Notes: a model not told the origin generated them from the letters alone. A stretch of DNA of 19,409 nucleotides from Dehalococcoidales bacterium (GCA_030606585.1 JAUWGD010000013.1:1-19409); one strand, 5' to 3'. Numbered from the stretch's first letter, positions 1-7,801 are shown. Program-made: numbers and translations.

Positions 1-999
1 CCGGCTCCAGTTAATCAGGCATTCTGGGTCGGCGCTGTTGAGGTCGCGGCTGACGAAGTAAGCGACGGCGGGGCAACCCCCACGGCAGTTATTGAAGCGC
101 GGGCACTTCCGGCAGGCTTCGGGTTCCAGTTGCCGGAAGTAATTGAACGTGGCTGAATTATCCCAGATATCCTGGAATGTAGTCTCTCTAAGGTTGCCGC
201 CGCAGAACTCCCTCTCCTGCATGAAGGCGCAGGGAAAAACAGAGCCGCAGGGGTCGATGCAGGCGGTCATCTTGCAGGCCCCGCACATGTCCAGCCCGAG
301 ATGCCTCCTCCCGTCCTGCGAAATCGAGAAGAAGGAGTCGCCGGTGAGAATGGCAGGGTCATCGCTGAGCCAGTCGGACAGCTCCCGCAGCTGTTCCGCA
401 TTCAGCCTCAACGTTTCCCAGCTTTCCCTGGCCCGACCCGAAGGGCGAAAGCGGGACACCCGCAGGCTGGCACCGTAAGAACCGGCCATTTCCTTGAGCC
501 GGCTCAACTGCATAAAGTTCAGGGAGGTGACCACGGTGTTGATAGACAGGGGAATGTTTTTACCCGCCAGGCGTTCGATTCCTTTGATAATCCGGTGAAA
601 TGTGCCCTGTCCGCGAATGCGGTCGTTGACTTCCGGCGTGGCTCCGTCCAGGCTTACCTGCACGTTTACCAGCGGATTATCCGTAAATAGTTCGATAGCC
701 TCGTCCGTAAGCACGGTGCCGTTGGTGCTGATGCAGGTTACGATTCCCTTGGTATGAATGTAACGAAGCAGTGGCAGGAAAAAATTATTGAGCAGCGGTT
801 CGCCGCCGCCGAAATTGATTTCAAATACCTTGAGCTCCGTTAGCTGGTCGACGACAGCCCGGCATTCATCGAAATTAAGCTCGCCGGGGGATTCAACGCT
901 GCTGCTGGAAAGGCAATGGATGCATTTCAAGTTGCACTTGTGCGTGATTTCCCAGGTGATATTTACCGGTGCGGATAAGGGCCAGTCAGCATACTTCAT
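1..999 (-). CDS. mftC: Mycofactocin radical SAM maturase MftC (3' end outside window)
   Basis: This is a radical SAM/SPASM peptide maturase. In the mycofactocin pathway MftC acts on the C-terminal Val-Tyr of MftA, performing oxidative decarboxylation and then crosslinking. The radical SAM cluster motif CNLKCIHC supplies Cys22, Cys26 and Cys29, and is followed by LSSS and a GGGEP motif near residue 70. The C-terminal SPASM cysteines are visible in CGACKMTACIDPCG, CRKCPRFNNCRGGCPA and DPEC. From memory, the order and wording match actinobacterial MftC closely, including TGDSFF. The ATG at 999 lies inside the end of mftB (14-base overlap), which suggests translational coupling. The reading frame is open to base 1 (333 codons), so only a short C-terminal tail should be missing. 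mftD, mftE and mftF would be expected beyond the left edge. Confidence 0.93.
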   Translation of the reverse strand, partial: MKYADWPLSAPVNITWEITHKCNLKCIHCLSSSSVESPGELNFDECRAVVDQLTELKVFEINFGGGEPLLNNFFLPLLRYIHTKGIVTCISTNGTVLTDEAIELFTDNPLVNVQVSLDGATPEVNDRIRGQGTFHRIIKGIERLAGKNIPLSINTVVTSLNFMQLSRLKEMAGSYGASLRVSRFRPSGRARESWETLRLNAEQLRELSDWLSDDPAILTGDSFFSISQDGRRHLGLDMCGACKMTACIDPCGSVFPCAFMQEREFCGGNLRETTFQDIWDNSATFNYFRQLEPEACRKCPRFNNCRGGCPAVAYFVSRDLNSADPECLINWSR

Positions 1000-1252
1000 C
1001 AATAATCACCCTGTTTTTTATCAGGCGGTCCGTCAACTTGGGCAGGGAGCGCTCGATAATCTCGGCGGGAGTGTCGCTACGCTCGGCTATGTCATTGACT
1101 ATGCCGTCGAACGTCCAGGTGCCGTCAAAATGCTCCGGGTAAAGCCAGTCCCCGCTGCGGATGAAGAAGACCTTGTGACGAGCCTCCAGATAGAAGAGCA
1201 GGCCCCAGGCTTCCTTTCTTACCTGAACGTTATCGGCCAGGCGGCAGGTCAT
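986..1252 (-). CDS. mftB: Mycofactocin precursor chaperone MftB (PqqD-like)
   Basis: A small 88-residue protein with the look of a PqqD-like RiPP recognition element. In mycofactocin synthesis MftB binds the MftA leader and presents it to MftC. Visible features are the N-terminal VRKEAWGLLFYLEARHKVFF strand region, a central FDGTWTFDGIVNDI segment and a C-terminal helix LPKLTDRLIKN. I chose the ATG at 1252, two bases after the mftA stop. An earlier start at 1270 would overlap the mftA end and adds only MRGILS. The gene overlaps mftC by 14 bases, so mftA, mftB and mftC appear co-translated. The family call rests on position and length as much as on sequence, because PqqD-like proteins diverge strongly. 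Confidence 0.88.
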   Translation of the reverse strand: MTCRLADNVQVRKEAWGLLFYLEARHKVFFIRSGDWLYPEHFDGTWTFDGIVNDIAERSDTPAEIIERSLPKLTDRLIKNRVIIDEVC

Positions 1253-1254
1253 AC

Positions 1255-1374
1255 TTAATATACCCCGCAAACGCCGTCGATGCTGAGTTCTTCGACGACT
1301 ATCTCCTCGATAACCTCGGGTTCTTCGACGGTCTGGCTCTCGTTTTTCTTGGGTTCCATCGTCTCTTTATCCAT
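1255..1374 (-). CDS. mftA: Mycofactocin precursor peptide MftA
   Basis: A 39-residue acidic peptide read from the ATG at 1374 to TAA at 1255. It ends in VEELSIDGVCGVY. Known MftA peptides end in a nearly invariant IDGMCGVY, and MftC and MftE convert the final Val-Tyr into the redox core of mycofactocin. Here the conserved Gly-Val-Tyr end, the Cys and the acidic leader are all present, but the Met before Cys is Val. The leader is rich in Glu, as expected for a peptide bound by MftB. A possible ribosome site (GAAGG) lies about 11 bases upstream. The stop is followed after two bases by the mftB start. The gene is easily missed by automatic calling because of its size. Confidence 0.95.
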   Translation of the reverse strand: MDKETMEPKKNESQTVEEPEVIEEIVVEELSIDGVCGVY

Positions 1375-1418
1375 TTATTTTTCAACCTTCTTTCCGTTAG
1401 CTCTCAAAAGACGGGTGA

Positions 1419-1459
1419 CGAGCCCCTGCAAACATTTTACAATTATCAGGGGTTTCTCG
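1419..1459 (-). promoter_or_regulatory. Hairpin in the mftA leader
   Basis: CCCCTG (1423-1428) pairs with CAGGGG (1447-1452) across an 18-base loop, and CGAG (1419-1422) pairs with CTCG (1456-1459) outside an AAA bulge. On the minus strand it lies about 45 bases before the mftA start and is followed by GTCTTTTG. It could be a weak terminator after the iron dehydrogenase, an attenuator or a processing site that sets MftA dose. No promoter of its own was recognised between it and mftA. Confidence 0.4.
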
Positions 1460-1480
1460 CCACCCACACAAATTTCACTT

Positions 1481-1569
1481 TGTCATTGCGAGGAGCCCCG
1501 ATTTTGTCGGGACGACGTGGCAATCTCTATCATCGAGGAACGGATTGCTTCGCTTCGCTCGCAATGACA
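1481..1569. repeat. MITE-like palindromic repeat with 12-base inverted ends
   Basis: TGTCATTGCGAG (1481-1492) and CTCGCAATGACA (1558-1569) are perfect 12-base inverted ends. Inside are two smaller hairpins: CCCGA/TCGGG (1497-1501 with 1507-1511) and GCAATC/GATTGC (1520-1525 with 1543-1548). The element could fold into a cloverleaf-like structure and carries no gene. I recall dispersed repeats of the same wording (TCATTGCGAG, GGCAATCTC, CGCAATGACA) in many anaerobe and metagenome genomes. It lies 6 bases after the stop of the iron dehydrogenase. Only one copy is in this window, so its repeat nature is inferred from structure and memory. Confidence 0.75.
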
Positions 1570-1575
1570 ACCCAT

Positions 1576-2787
1576 TTACAATACGCTCTTCAAGAGGTCG
1601 ATGCATTCATCGTAGTCAAACGCTTTGGGGTTGCCCTGGCTGCAAAAATCGTTGGAATATACTTTGACGATATGGTCCAGGTCCTTCTCCTCGACTCCGA
1701 ACTGCTGGTTAAGCTGACCGGGTATAATTTCCAGGTCCTCAAGCAGCTGTTCTATTTCGTCGAACCAGCAGTCGGCGGCTTCCCACTCGGTCATGCCGGT
1801 GGTATCGACGCCCATGGCGCGGGTCAAAGCGGCGAACTTATCCAGCGCGGCGGGCTGGTTATATCTCTCTCCCGCCAGCATCAAAACGGCGTTAATACGG
1901 CCATGGTGGCAGTCTGTGAGGGCGCTTATCTGGTGTCCCAGACCGTGCACGATGCCGGCGCCGGCCCCGAAGCCGATGGCGATGCCGCCCATGGTGGAAG
2001 CCCAGGCCATGCGCTCGCAGGCAGTATTGTTCATGCGATTATAGGTAAACTCACGGAGGTTTTGAGCGATGAGCTCGTTAGCCCGCAGGAGCATACCGTA
2101 CGAGTAAGGTCCCTGTACCTTGGTGACGAAAGCTTCGATAGCGTGTGCCAGGGCGTCGAAGCCCGTCCAGGCGGCGATGTCGCGGGGCTGCAGCCGGCTG
2201 AGCAGGGGGTCGACGATAGCGACGGTGGAATGGATGTTGGGGCCGCTGACCAGTACCTTGGCCTTGGCTTTCGTATTGGAGATAGCTGCCCAGGAGGAGA
2301 CCTCGGCGCCCGTGCCGGAGGTGGTCGCCACCGAAATCTGGGGGATGGTGCAGGGCTTCATCTTCTTTACGGTTTCCTCGAAGGGAGGGTCGAGAAAGAC
2401 AGTAAAATTGGTAACGTCCTTGCCGCCGTTAGCGTCGATGACGCGGACGCACTTGCCGGTATCGATGGAACTGCCGCCTCCGACGGCTACCACGCCGTCG
2501 CACTGTTCCTCTTTGAATAATTTATAGGCCGCCATTATCTCGTGGTCCTTGGGATTGGAGGTAATTTTATCGTAGATTTCCATGGCTACCCCGGCGTGGT
2601 TGATAACCCCTTTGATTTCTTCGATGATGCCGGTTCCTTTAAGGCCCGAGGTCACAATGAGGGCTTTTTTCATGCCGGCGGCTTTACACTCGTCGCCGAT
2701 TGTTTGATAGGCTCCCCAGCCCAGGGCTATCTTGGGAATGGGGTTGGTGTAAATTATGGGGAATTCAAAAATCTCCTTGTTTATCAC
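1576..2787 (-). CDS. Iron-containing alcohol dehydrogenase, NDMA-dependent methanol dehydrogenase-like
   Basis: A group III metal-dependent alcohol dehydrogenase of 403 residues. The start is GTG at 2787 because AAGGAGG lies 6 bases before it; the longer ATG-initiated frame adds an unsupported 14 residues. The nucleotide site GGGSSID is at residues 103-109. Probable metal ligands are Asp211, His215 (GFDALAHAIEAF), His281 and His295 (HGLGHQ, then CHHG), with His285 conserved. Motifs such as SGLKGTGIIEE, SNPKD, NLRE and the C-terminal CSQGNP recall actinobacterial NDMA-dependent methanol dehydrogenase (Mdo/Mno), which keeps its nicotinamide bound and needs mycofactocin. With mftABC just downstream on the same strand, a mycofactocin-coupled alcohol oxidase role is likely. 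The substrate (methanol or another short alcohol) cannot be read from sequence. Confidence 0.9.
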   Translation of the reverse strand: MINKEIFEFPIIYTNPIPKIALGWGAYQTIGDECKAAGMKKALIVTSGLKGTGIIEEIKGVINHAGVAMEIYDKITSNPKDHEIMAAYKLFKEEQCDGVVAVGGGSSIDTGKCVRVIDANGGKDVTNFTVFLDPPFEETVKKMKPCTIPQISVATTSGTGAEVSSWAAISNTKAKAKVLVSGPNIHSTVAIVDPLLSRLQPRDIAAWTGFDALAHAIEAFVTKVQGPYSYGMLLRANELIAQNLREFTYNRMNNTACERMAWASTMGGIAIGFGAGAGIVHGLGHQISALTDCHHGRINAVLMLAGERYNQPAALDKFAALTRAMGVDTTGMTEWEAADCWFDEIEQLLEDLEIIPGQLNQQFGVEEKDLDHIVKVYSNDFCSQGNPKAFDYDECIDLLKSVL

Positions 2788-2842
2788 AATATTCCTCCTT
2801 ACGCAGTGTTCATTGTTATTGTAGACCAATGGCAGGCTATCA

Positions 2843-3874
2843 TCAAGGTACGCGCAGCAGCACCTTGATATTAGCCTCTTTGTTTTGGGCCAGTTGCTCG
2901 AACCCCAGTTCAGCGGCGTCTTTGAGGGGGACGACGGAAGTAATCAGGCTGGAGGGGTCGATTCTCTTGTCTGCCATCAGTTCGATGGCCGTCCTGCCCT
3001 CATGTATGTAGATGGAGCTGCCCACCAGCATTCTCTCGGTGAATAAAATAGTGTTGAAGTCGATTGTGCCGGGTTTTTCAAAAACCCCGGTGATGACGGC
3101 GATGCCGCTACGCTGGGTGAGGTCCAGGGTAAGCTGAGGGGTATCCGGGTAGCCGACGCATTCGATGGCGGCGTTTACCCCGATACCGCCCGTCAATTCC
3201 ATGAGCTTCTTAACGGGGTCGCCTTCGTTAAGGTAGATAACGGCGTTAGCGCCCAGCTTTTCGGCAAGCTCTCCCCGGCCTTTGTGCTTGGCAACGAGGT
3301 AGACGGCGGAAGCCCCGGCCACCCTGGCAGCCAGCACGGCGCCGAGACCGATAGCGCCGTCACCGACGACGGCCACGGTGTCTCCGGGTTTTACCTTGCC
3401 CTGCCGGACGGCGTGAAGCGAAACCGCCAGCGGCTCCACCAGCGCGCCGAATTCGTCGGAGACAGAGTCGGGGAGTTTATAGCAGGCATAGGCGGGCAGG
3501 ACGAAAAATTCCGCCATGCAGCCGTCGGTAGTAAGCCCGGTAAAGCCCTGGTTCACACACAGGTTGTACAGTCCCTTTTTACAACAATAACACTCACCGC
3601 AGTAGTAGTAGCCAACTCCGCTGACTCTATCACCGACCTTGAAATCGGTGACTCCTTTGCCGAGGGCGGCTACCGTACCGGCGAACTCATGTCCCAGTGT
3701 CAGGGGCACTCTATCCGGGGGTATCATGTGGGGGCCGGTGGCGTATTCCTTCAGGTCCGTGCCGCAGATACCGGCCAGGGTTACCTTTATCTTAAGCTGA
3801 CCGGGTTCGGGAGAGGGTTCCGGAACGTCTTCATACCGCAGGTCTTTTCTGCCGTACCACCTTAGTGCTTTCAT
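2843..3874 (-). CDS. Zinc-dependent medium-chain alcohol dehydrogenase
   Basis: A 343-residue medium-chain dehydrogenase of the butanediol/sorbitol/threonine dehydrogenase branch, oxidising an alcohol with a nicotinamide cofactor. Catalytic zinc ligands are Cys37 (GICGTD), His62-Glu63 (LGHEFAG) and Glu147 (VEPLA). The structural zinc loop has Cys92, Cys95, Cys98 and Cys106. The Rossmann motif GDGAIGLG is at 171-178. I chose ATG at 3874, giving the family-typical MKALRWYG start; a GTG at 3889 would add five residues. It is the first gene after a strong promoter and lies 55 bases before the iron dehydrogenase. Being in the same run as mftABC, it may also be a mycofactocin-linked enzyme, several of which belong to zinc families. 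The natural substrate is unknown. Confidence 0.9.
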   Translation of the reverse strand: MKALRWYGRKDLRYEDVPEPSPEPGQLKIKVTLAGICGTDLKEYATGPHMIPPDRVPLTLGHEFAGTVAALGKGVTDFKVGDRVSGVGYYYCGECYCCKKGLYNLCVNQGFTGLTTDGCMAEFFVLPAYACYKLPDSVSDEFGALVEPLAVSLHAVRQGKVKPGDTVAVVGDGAIGLGAVLAARVAGASAVYLVAKHKGRGELAEKLGANAVIYLNEGDPVKKLMELTGGIGVNAAIECVGYPDTPQLTLDLTQRSGIAVITGVFEKPGTIDFNTILFTERMLVGSSIYIHEGRTAIELMADKRIDPSSLITSVVPLKDAAELGFEQLAQNKEANIKVLLRVP

Positions 3875-3921
3875 CGGGCACACTCTCACTCAATTAATCT
3901 CAAAAATGGGAGCACCAAGCT

Positions 3922-3950
3922 ATTATCAAAGAGAGGGTGTTTTTTGTCAA
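3922..3950 (-). promoter_or_regulatory. Promoter of the dehydrogenase-mycofactocin run
   Basis: On the minus strand TTGACA (3945-3950) and GATAAT (3922-3927) are separated by exactly 17 bases, a near-consensus housekeeping promoter. Transcription would begin near 3915, about 40 bases before the zinc dehydrogenase start. It is divergent from the moxR promoter, about 65 bases away. No other promoter was recognised before mftC. Confidence 0.75.
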
Positions 3951-3990
3951 GGGTGGGCTGCTTTATTATTATCCTGTACGCGTCTCAAAA

Positions 3991-4019
3991 TAGCCACTCC
4001 GTAATCAAACTGTTATAAT
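3991..4019 (+). promoter_or_regulatory. Promoter of the moxR operon
   Basis: A perfect TATAAT (4014-4019) is preceded at 17 bases by TAGCCA (3991-3996), a four-of-six match to the -35 consensus. The expected start of transcription is near 4026, about 20 bases before the moxR ATG. Confidence 0.6.
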
Positions 4020-4045
4020 GAACGAAAAAGAAAGCGGTGGGGGAA

Positions 4046-5023
4046 ATGGAAGAGAAAATCGTGCGGCAGATTAAGGACGCCGCCATTAAAGTTAAGGAAA
4101 ACGTCGAGCGTGTTATCGTGGGCAAGGGCGAGGTGGTGGAACTGGCTATCATCGCCCTGCTCTGCGAGGGGCATATTCTCATCGAAGATGTGCCGGGTCT
4201 GGGAAAAACAGTCCTGGCGAAGTCGCTGGCAAAATCTTTGGGGTGCAGCTTCCGGCGCATCCAGTGCACACCGGACCTTTTACCCTCGGACATTACCGGA
4301 ACCTACGTTTTTAACCAGAAAACATCCGACTTCGAGTTCCGCCCCGGGCCGGTAATGTCGCAAATAGTGCTGACGGATGAAATTAACCGGGCCACCCCCA
4401 GAACGCAGTCGGCGCTGCTGGAAGCGATGCAGGAACGCCAGGTCACCGCCGAGGGGGAGACCAAACCGCTGCCCCGTCCCTTCCTGGTCATGGCGACGCA
4501 GAACCCCATCGAGCTGGAGGGCACCTTCCCTCTGCCCGAAGCCCAGCTCGACCGTTTCCTCATGAAAATACAGATGGGTTACCCCGGCGTCGAAGACGAC
4601 CGTTTGATTCTATCACGCTTCCGCCAGACCGACCCGCTGGAAGAGCTGGCGCCGGTGATATCTTCCGATGACCTTATGAAAATGCAGAAAGCCTGCCGCG
4701 ATGTACATATTGCCTCCGACGTAGAGGACTATATTATCCGCCTTATCCATGCCACCCGTGAACACGACGATATAGAGCTGGGGGCCAGTCCCAGGGCTAT
4801 GCTGGCTCTCTACAATGCGTCACAGGCACTGGCGGCGCTGCGGGGCCGGGCTTTCGTAACCCCGGACGATGTAAAATATATGGTTACTCCCGTACTCATT
4901 CACCGTATCATTCCCAAGTCGGAGAGCCGACTCCGCGGCCAGAAAGCCGAACAGACCCTTAAAGAGATAGTGGATTCGGTGTTTGTGCCGGTGGAAGAGG
5001 AACCCGTCGCCGGGGAGGGATAG
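4046..5023 (+). CDS. MoxR-family AAA+ ATPase
   Basis: A 325-residue MoxR ATPase, thought to act as a chaperone that activates or assembles partner complexes, often membrane or metal-dependent ones. Walker A is EDVPGLGKT (47-55), Walker B IVLTDE (107-112), sensor 1 ATQNP near Asn153, the arginine finger LDRF near Arg170, and sensor 2 GASPRA. The ATG at 4046 is preferred; a GTG at 4037 in the same frame is possible, since the GGTGGGGG ribosome-site candidate sits close to the ATG. The DUF58 gene starts three bases after the stop, and a DUF4129 membrane protein follows, the usual MoxR-DUF58-DUF4129 arrangement. The partner complex is unknown here. Confidence 0.95.
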   Translation: MEEKIVRQIKDAAIKVKENVERVIVGKGEVVELAIIALLCEGHILIEDVPGLGKTVLAKSLAKSLGCSFRRIQCTPDLLPSDITGTYVFNQKTSDFEFRPGPVMSQIVLTDEINRATPRTQSALLEAMQERQVTAEGETKPLPRPFLVMATQNPIELEGTFPLPEAQLDRFLMKIQMGYPGVEDDRLILSRFRQTDPLEELAPVISSDDLMKMQKACRDVHIASDVEDYIIRLIHATREHDDIELGASPRAMLALYNASQALAALRGRAFVTPDDVKYMVTPVLIHRIIPKSESRLRGQKAEQTLKEIVDSVFVPVEEEPVAGEG

Positions 5024-5026
5024 GCG

Positions 5027-6250
5027 ATGCGGGGCGACTACTGGCTTTTCTTCGCGGTACTGATTCTGATAATCAGCCTGGCAACGCACCAGGTGCCGCT
5101 TGTTTTGATTACCCTCCTGTTTATACTGACCGGCGGTGTATCGCGACTCTGGAACAAATATTGCCTCCACCGTATTGAGTACCGGCGGCGCCTCAGCCGG
5201 AAGCAGGTATTCTTCGGTGATGAAATATTCTTTGAATTAGAAATAACCAATCGGAAACCCCTGCCGCTGCCCTGGCTGCAGGTCGATGACGAACTGCCGG
5301 AGAGTGTAACCCTGCTAAAGGGTAAGGCCACATCTACACATGACGACCGCGTTATCCTCAGTAACATGTTCCCCATTAATATGTACCACCGCGTGACTCG
5401 CCGCTTCCCGATGCGGTGCCAGAAAAGGGGTATTTTCATTTTCGGACCGACATATATCCGTTCCGGCGACCTGTTCGGTTTCTTCCGCAGGAATATGCAT
5501 ATTGATAAGCTTGACTATCTACTGGTGTATCCCCGGCTGGTTCCGCTGGAAAAACTGGGCATTCCTTCCCAGCAGTTCTTCGGCGATATCCGGCTGAAAA
5601 GGCACCTGTTTCAGGACCCGGTACTTACCGCCGGGGTAAGGGACTATCATTCCGGCGATAGCCTGAAGCGGATTCACTGGAAAAGTACCGCCCGACTCGG
5701 CAAGCTGCAGACCAGGGTGTACGAACCGACGACTACCGTCGACATCAGTATTTTTCTGGATGTGCGTACCCTTATAGCTCCTTTACAGGGGAGTGTTCAG
5801 CAGCTCCAGGAACTGGGAATTATTACCGCAGCATCGATTTCCCAGCATGCCCTGAGGGGAGGTTTCCGCGTCGGCCTTTACGTCAACCAGATAACACGCT
5901 TTTCCCGGGGTTTAGTCAGGGTACCGCACAGCCAGCACCCCGACCAGATGGTGCGTATACTGGAAGCCCTGGCACAGCTGCATCAGGTCGAGACGATACC
6001 GGTGACCCGTTTCATACAGCAGGAAGCCAGGGGTCTTCCCTGGGGAAGCACGCTGGTGGTTATATCGGCACAGCCCGTGGATGAGTTGCTGGCAACTTTG
6101 CTGGATTTAAAAAGGGTGGGACGCAGCGTGGCACTCATCAAGGTGGGTGGTAAGGCACCGGAGGTAGGCGCCAGCAACCTGCCCGTTTACCACATTAATG
6201 ACGATGTTGCCTGGGAACTGATAAAGGAAATCGGTCTGAAAGACGCATGA
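5027..6250 (+). CDS. DUF58 domain protein
   Basis: A 407-residue membrane-anchored DUF58 protein. Two hydrophobic segments lie within roughly residues 7-38. A beta-rich middle region follows with ELEITNRKPLPLPWLQV. The DUF58 signature is YHSGDSLKRIHWKSTARLGK near residue 207, followed by RVYEPT, and the C-terminal half looks like a von Willebrand A-type fold (SIFLDVRT). DUF58 proteins accompany MoxR ATPases, but their biochemical role is not settled. The stop overlaps the next gene's start by four bases (ATGA), which indicates translational coupling and a shared complex. Confidence 0.92.
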   Translation: MRGDYWLFFAVLILIISLATHQVPLVLITLLFILTGGVSRLWNKYCLHRIEYRRRLSRKQVFFGDEIFFELEITNRKPLPLPWLQVDDELPESVTLLKGKATSTHDDRVILSNMFPINMYHRVTRRFPMRCQKRGIFIFGPTYIRSGDLFGFFRRNMHIDKLDYLLVYPRLVPLEKLGIPSQQFFGDIRLKRHLFQDPVLTAGVRDYHSGDSLKRIHWKSTARLGKLQTRVYEPTTTVDISIFLDVRTLIAPLQGSVQQLQELGIITAASISQHALRGGFRVGLYVNQITRFSRGLVRVPHSQHPDQMVRILEALAQLHQVETIPVTRFIQQEARGLPWGSTLVVISAQPVDELLATLLDLKRVGRSVALIKVGGKAPEVGASNLPVYHINDDVAWELIKEIGLKDA

Positions 6251-7746
6251 TGAATAGATTCAGGAATTTCGACTGGCTGGCGGTTGTTTTATACCCTCTG
6301 GCGGTAATCCTCATGGAATCCTTCTGGGTATATCCCTGGCTGGTCTGGCTGGGGGGCTGGCCGATTTTCTCCGAGCAGCGCCCGGCGTTGAGCCTGGCTG
6401 CGGTTATCATCATGCTCGTGGTTTCGCTGCTGGTGACCAGGATATTACTCCGCCAGAAGTGGCCGATGCGGGTAATACAGACTGCCGTTATCGGCGGCGG
6501 TCTGGTCACCATATTACTGGTGCTGGGTGTCGAATACAACGCCGGCCACGGATTCCTCAGCGGCGGCTGGTTTGTTCACGTGGGGCAGGTGCTGGAGAAT
6601 ACGGTTAACAGTCCCGATACCATCGTGGTGGCCCTGCCGGTACTGCTATATCTCTGGTGGCGGGGCATTATCCTGGGGCAAACGACATCCTATTTCAGGG
6701 ACATCTACCGGTCCTTCCTGCTCGGCATGATAGCCCTTATCGTATTGATTGTTATCTGGCAGATTAGCTCGGGGTCGGAAGAATTCGTACCCCTGGGGCC
6801 GGGAATAGGCTTTAACGTAATAGCGTTCTTCTTCTTCGGTCTTATCTCAATAGCTGTCAGTCACCTCTACCAGATGCGCCGGTCAATGCCGAAGGAGGAA
6901 GCGGTGTTGACCTCGGTAAAGCGCTGGCTGCCGATGATGCTGGGTGTTGTCAGCAGCATAGCTATCGTGAGCTTTTTCGTTGCCAGTGTTTTCTCCGAGG
7001 AATTTTTCACCAGTATTGGCCATGGTATCAGTGCTTTTTTCAGCTTTTTAGGGAAGGTATTCACCTATATCATGGTTCCGTTTAATTACCTGTTCGATGG
7101 TATATTCTGGGTATTACGATGGCTTATAGACCTGATACGCACCGACCAGGAGTTCCAGCCCGAAGGACCCGGCGGGGGGGGGCTCCCGGGGTTTGAAGAG
7201 GTGGTGACGCGAGGAATGCCGGAAGCGGCGGTGCTGGCCATAAAATGGGTGATAATAATATTAATTATCGCCGCGGTAATTTTCATACTGGCGAAGGCAA
7301 TATCGCGCTTTCGCGTCAGGCAGGCGCGGGACGAGATAGAGGAAATCCATGAATCGCTGTGGAGCTGGCGCGGGCTCTCGGATGATTTAAAGTTGCTCCT
7401 CAATATGATGGGGGCGAAATTCAAGAGAAAACGGGCACCGGCGATACCGAAGGACTTAACGGATGACGATTTATCACGCCGACTGAATATCAGGGAGATA
7501 TACCGGCACCTGCTCTGGGAAGCAGCCCTCTCCGGCGTAGCCCGCCGCCGCTACGAAACGGCCAGTGAGTACGCCGGCCGTCTGGAGCAGGCTGTACCCG
7601 ATAGCAGCGAGCCGCTGGATAGTATTACCGGCCTTTATATCGACGTCCGCTACGGCGAAACCAGCGCCCCGGAAGAACAGGTGGATAACGCCAATGTGCT
7701 GTGGAGAACGCTCCGCGGGCTGATACGGAGAGTCAGGGGAGAATAG
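6247..7746 (+). CDS. Multi-spanning membrane protein with C-terminal DUF4129 domain
   Basis: A 499-residue integral membrane protein with about eight hydrophobic segments: several in the first 240 residues, others near 255-290 and one near 335-355. A cytoplasmic-looking basic and acidic region follows. The C-terminus (about 414-470: IREIYRHLLWEAAL, ARRRYETASEYAGRL, ITGLYIDVRYGE) matches DUF4129, the domain found at the end of TgpA-type transglutaminase membrane proteins. No transglutaminase Cys-His-Asp core is evident between the membrane part and DUF4129, so this is a stand-alone version. It starts at ATG 6247 inside the DUF58 stop; a second ATG follows immediately. It completes the MoxR-DUF58-DUF4129 trio. 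Confidence 0.85.
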   Translation: MMNRFRNFDWLAVVLYPLAVILMESFWVYPWLVWLGGWPIFSEQRPALSLAAVIIMLVVSLLVTRILLRQKWPMRVIQTAVIGGGLVTILLVLGVEYNAGHGFLSGGWFVHVGQVLENTVNSPDTIVVALPVLLYLWWRGIILGQTTSYFRDIYRSFLLGMIALIVLIVIWQISSGSEEFVPLGPGIGFNVIAFFFFGLISIAVSHLYQMRRSMPKEEAVLTSVKRWLPMMLGVVSSIAIVSFFVASVFSEEFFTSIGHGISAFFSFLGKVFTYIMVPFNYLFDGIFWVLRWLIDLIRTDQEFQPEGPGGGGLPGFEEVVTRGMPEAAVLAIKWVIIILIIAAVIFILAKAISRFRVRQARDEIEEIHESLWSWRGLSDDLKLLLNMMGAKFKRKRAPAIPKDLTDDDLSRRLNIREIYRHLLWEAALSGVARRRYETASEYAGRLEQAVPDSSEPLDSITGLYIDVRYGETSAPEEQVDNANVLWRTLRGLIRRVRGE

Positions 7747-7801
7747 GGAATTACAGATATTGAATCCTGAATACGGGGAAAAGCATCAACCGGAGGTAAT
7801 T

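Noticed and set aside
1480..2520. A long plus-strand open frame (346 codons) opposite the iron dehydrogenase
   Set aside because: It is the antisense shadow of a clear enzyme gene, begins inside the palindromic repeat, and its translation has no family features.
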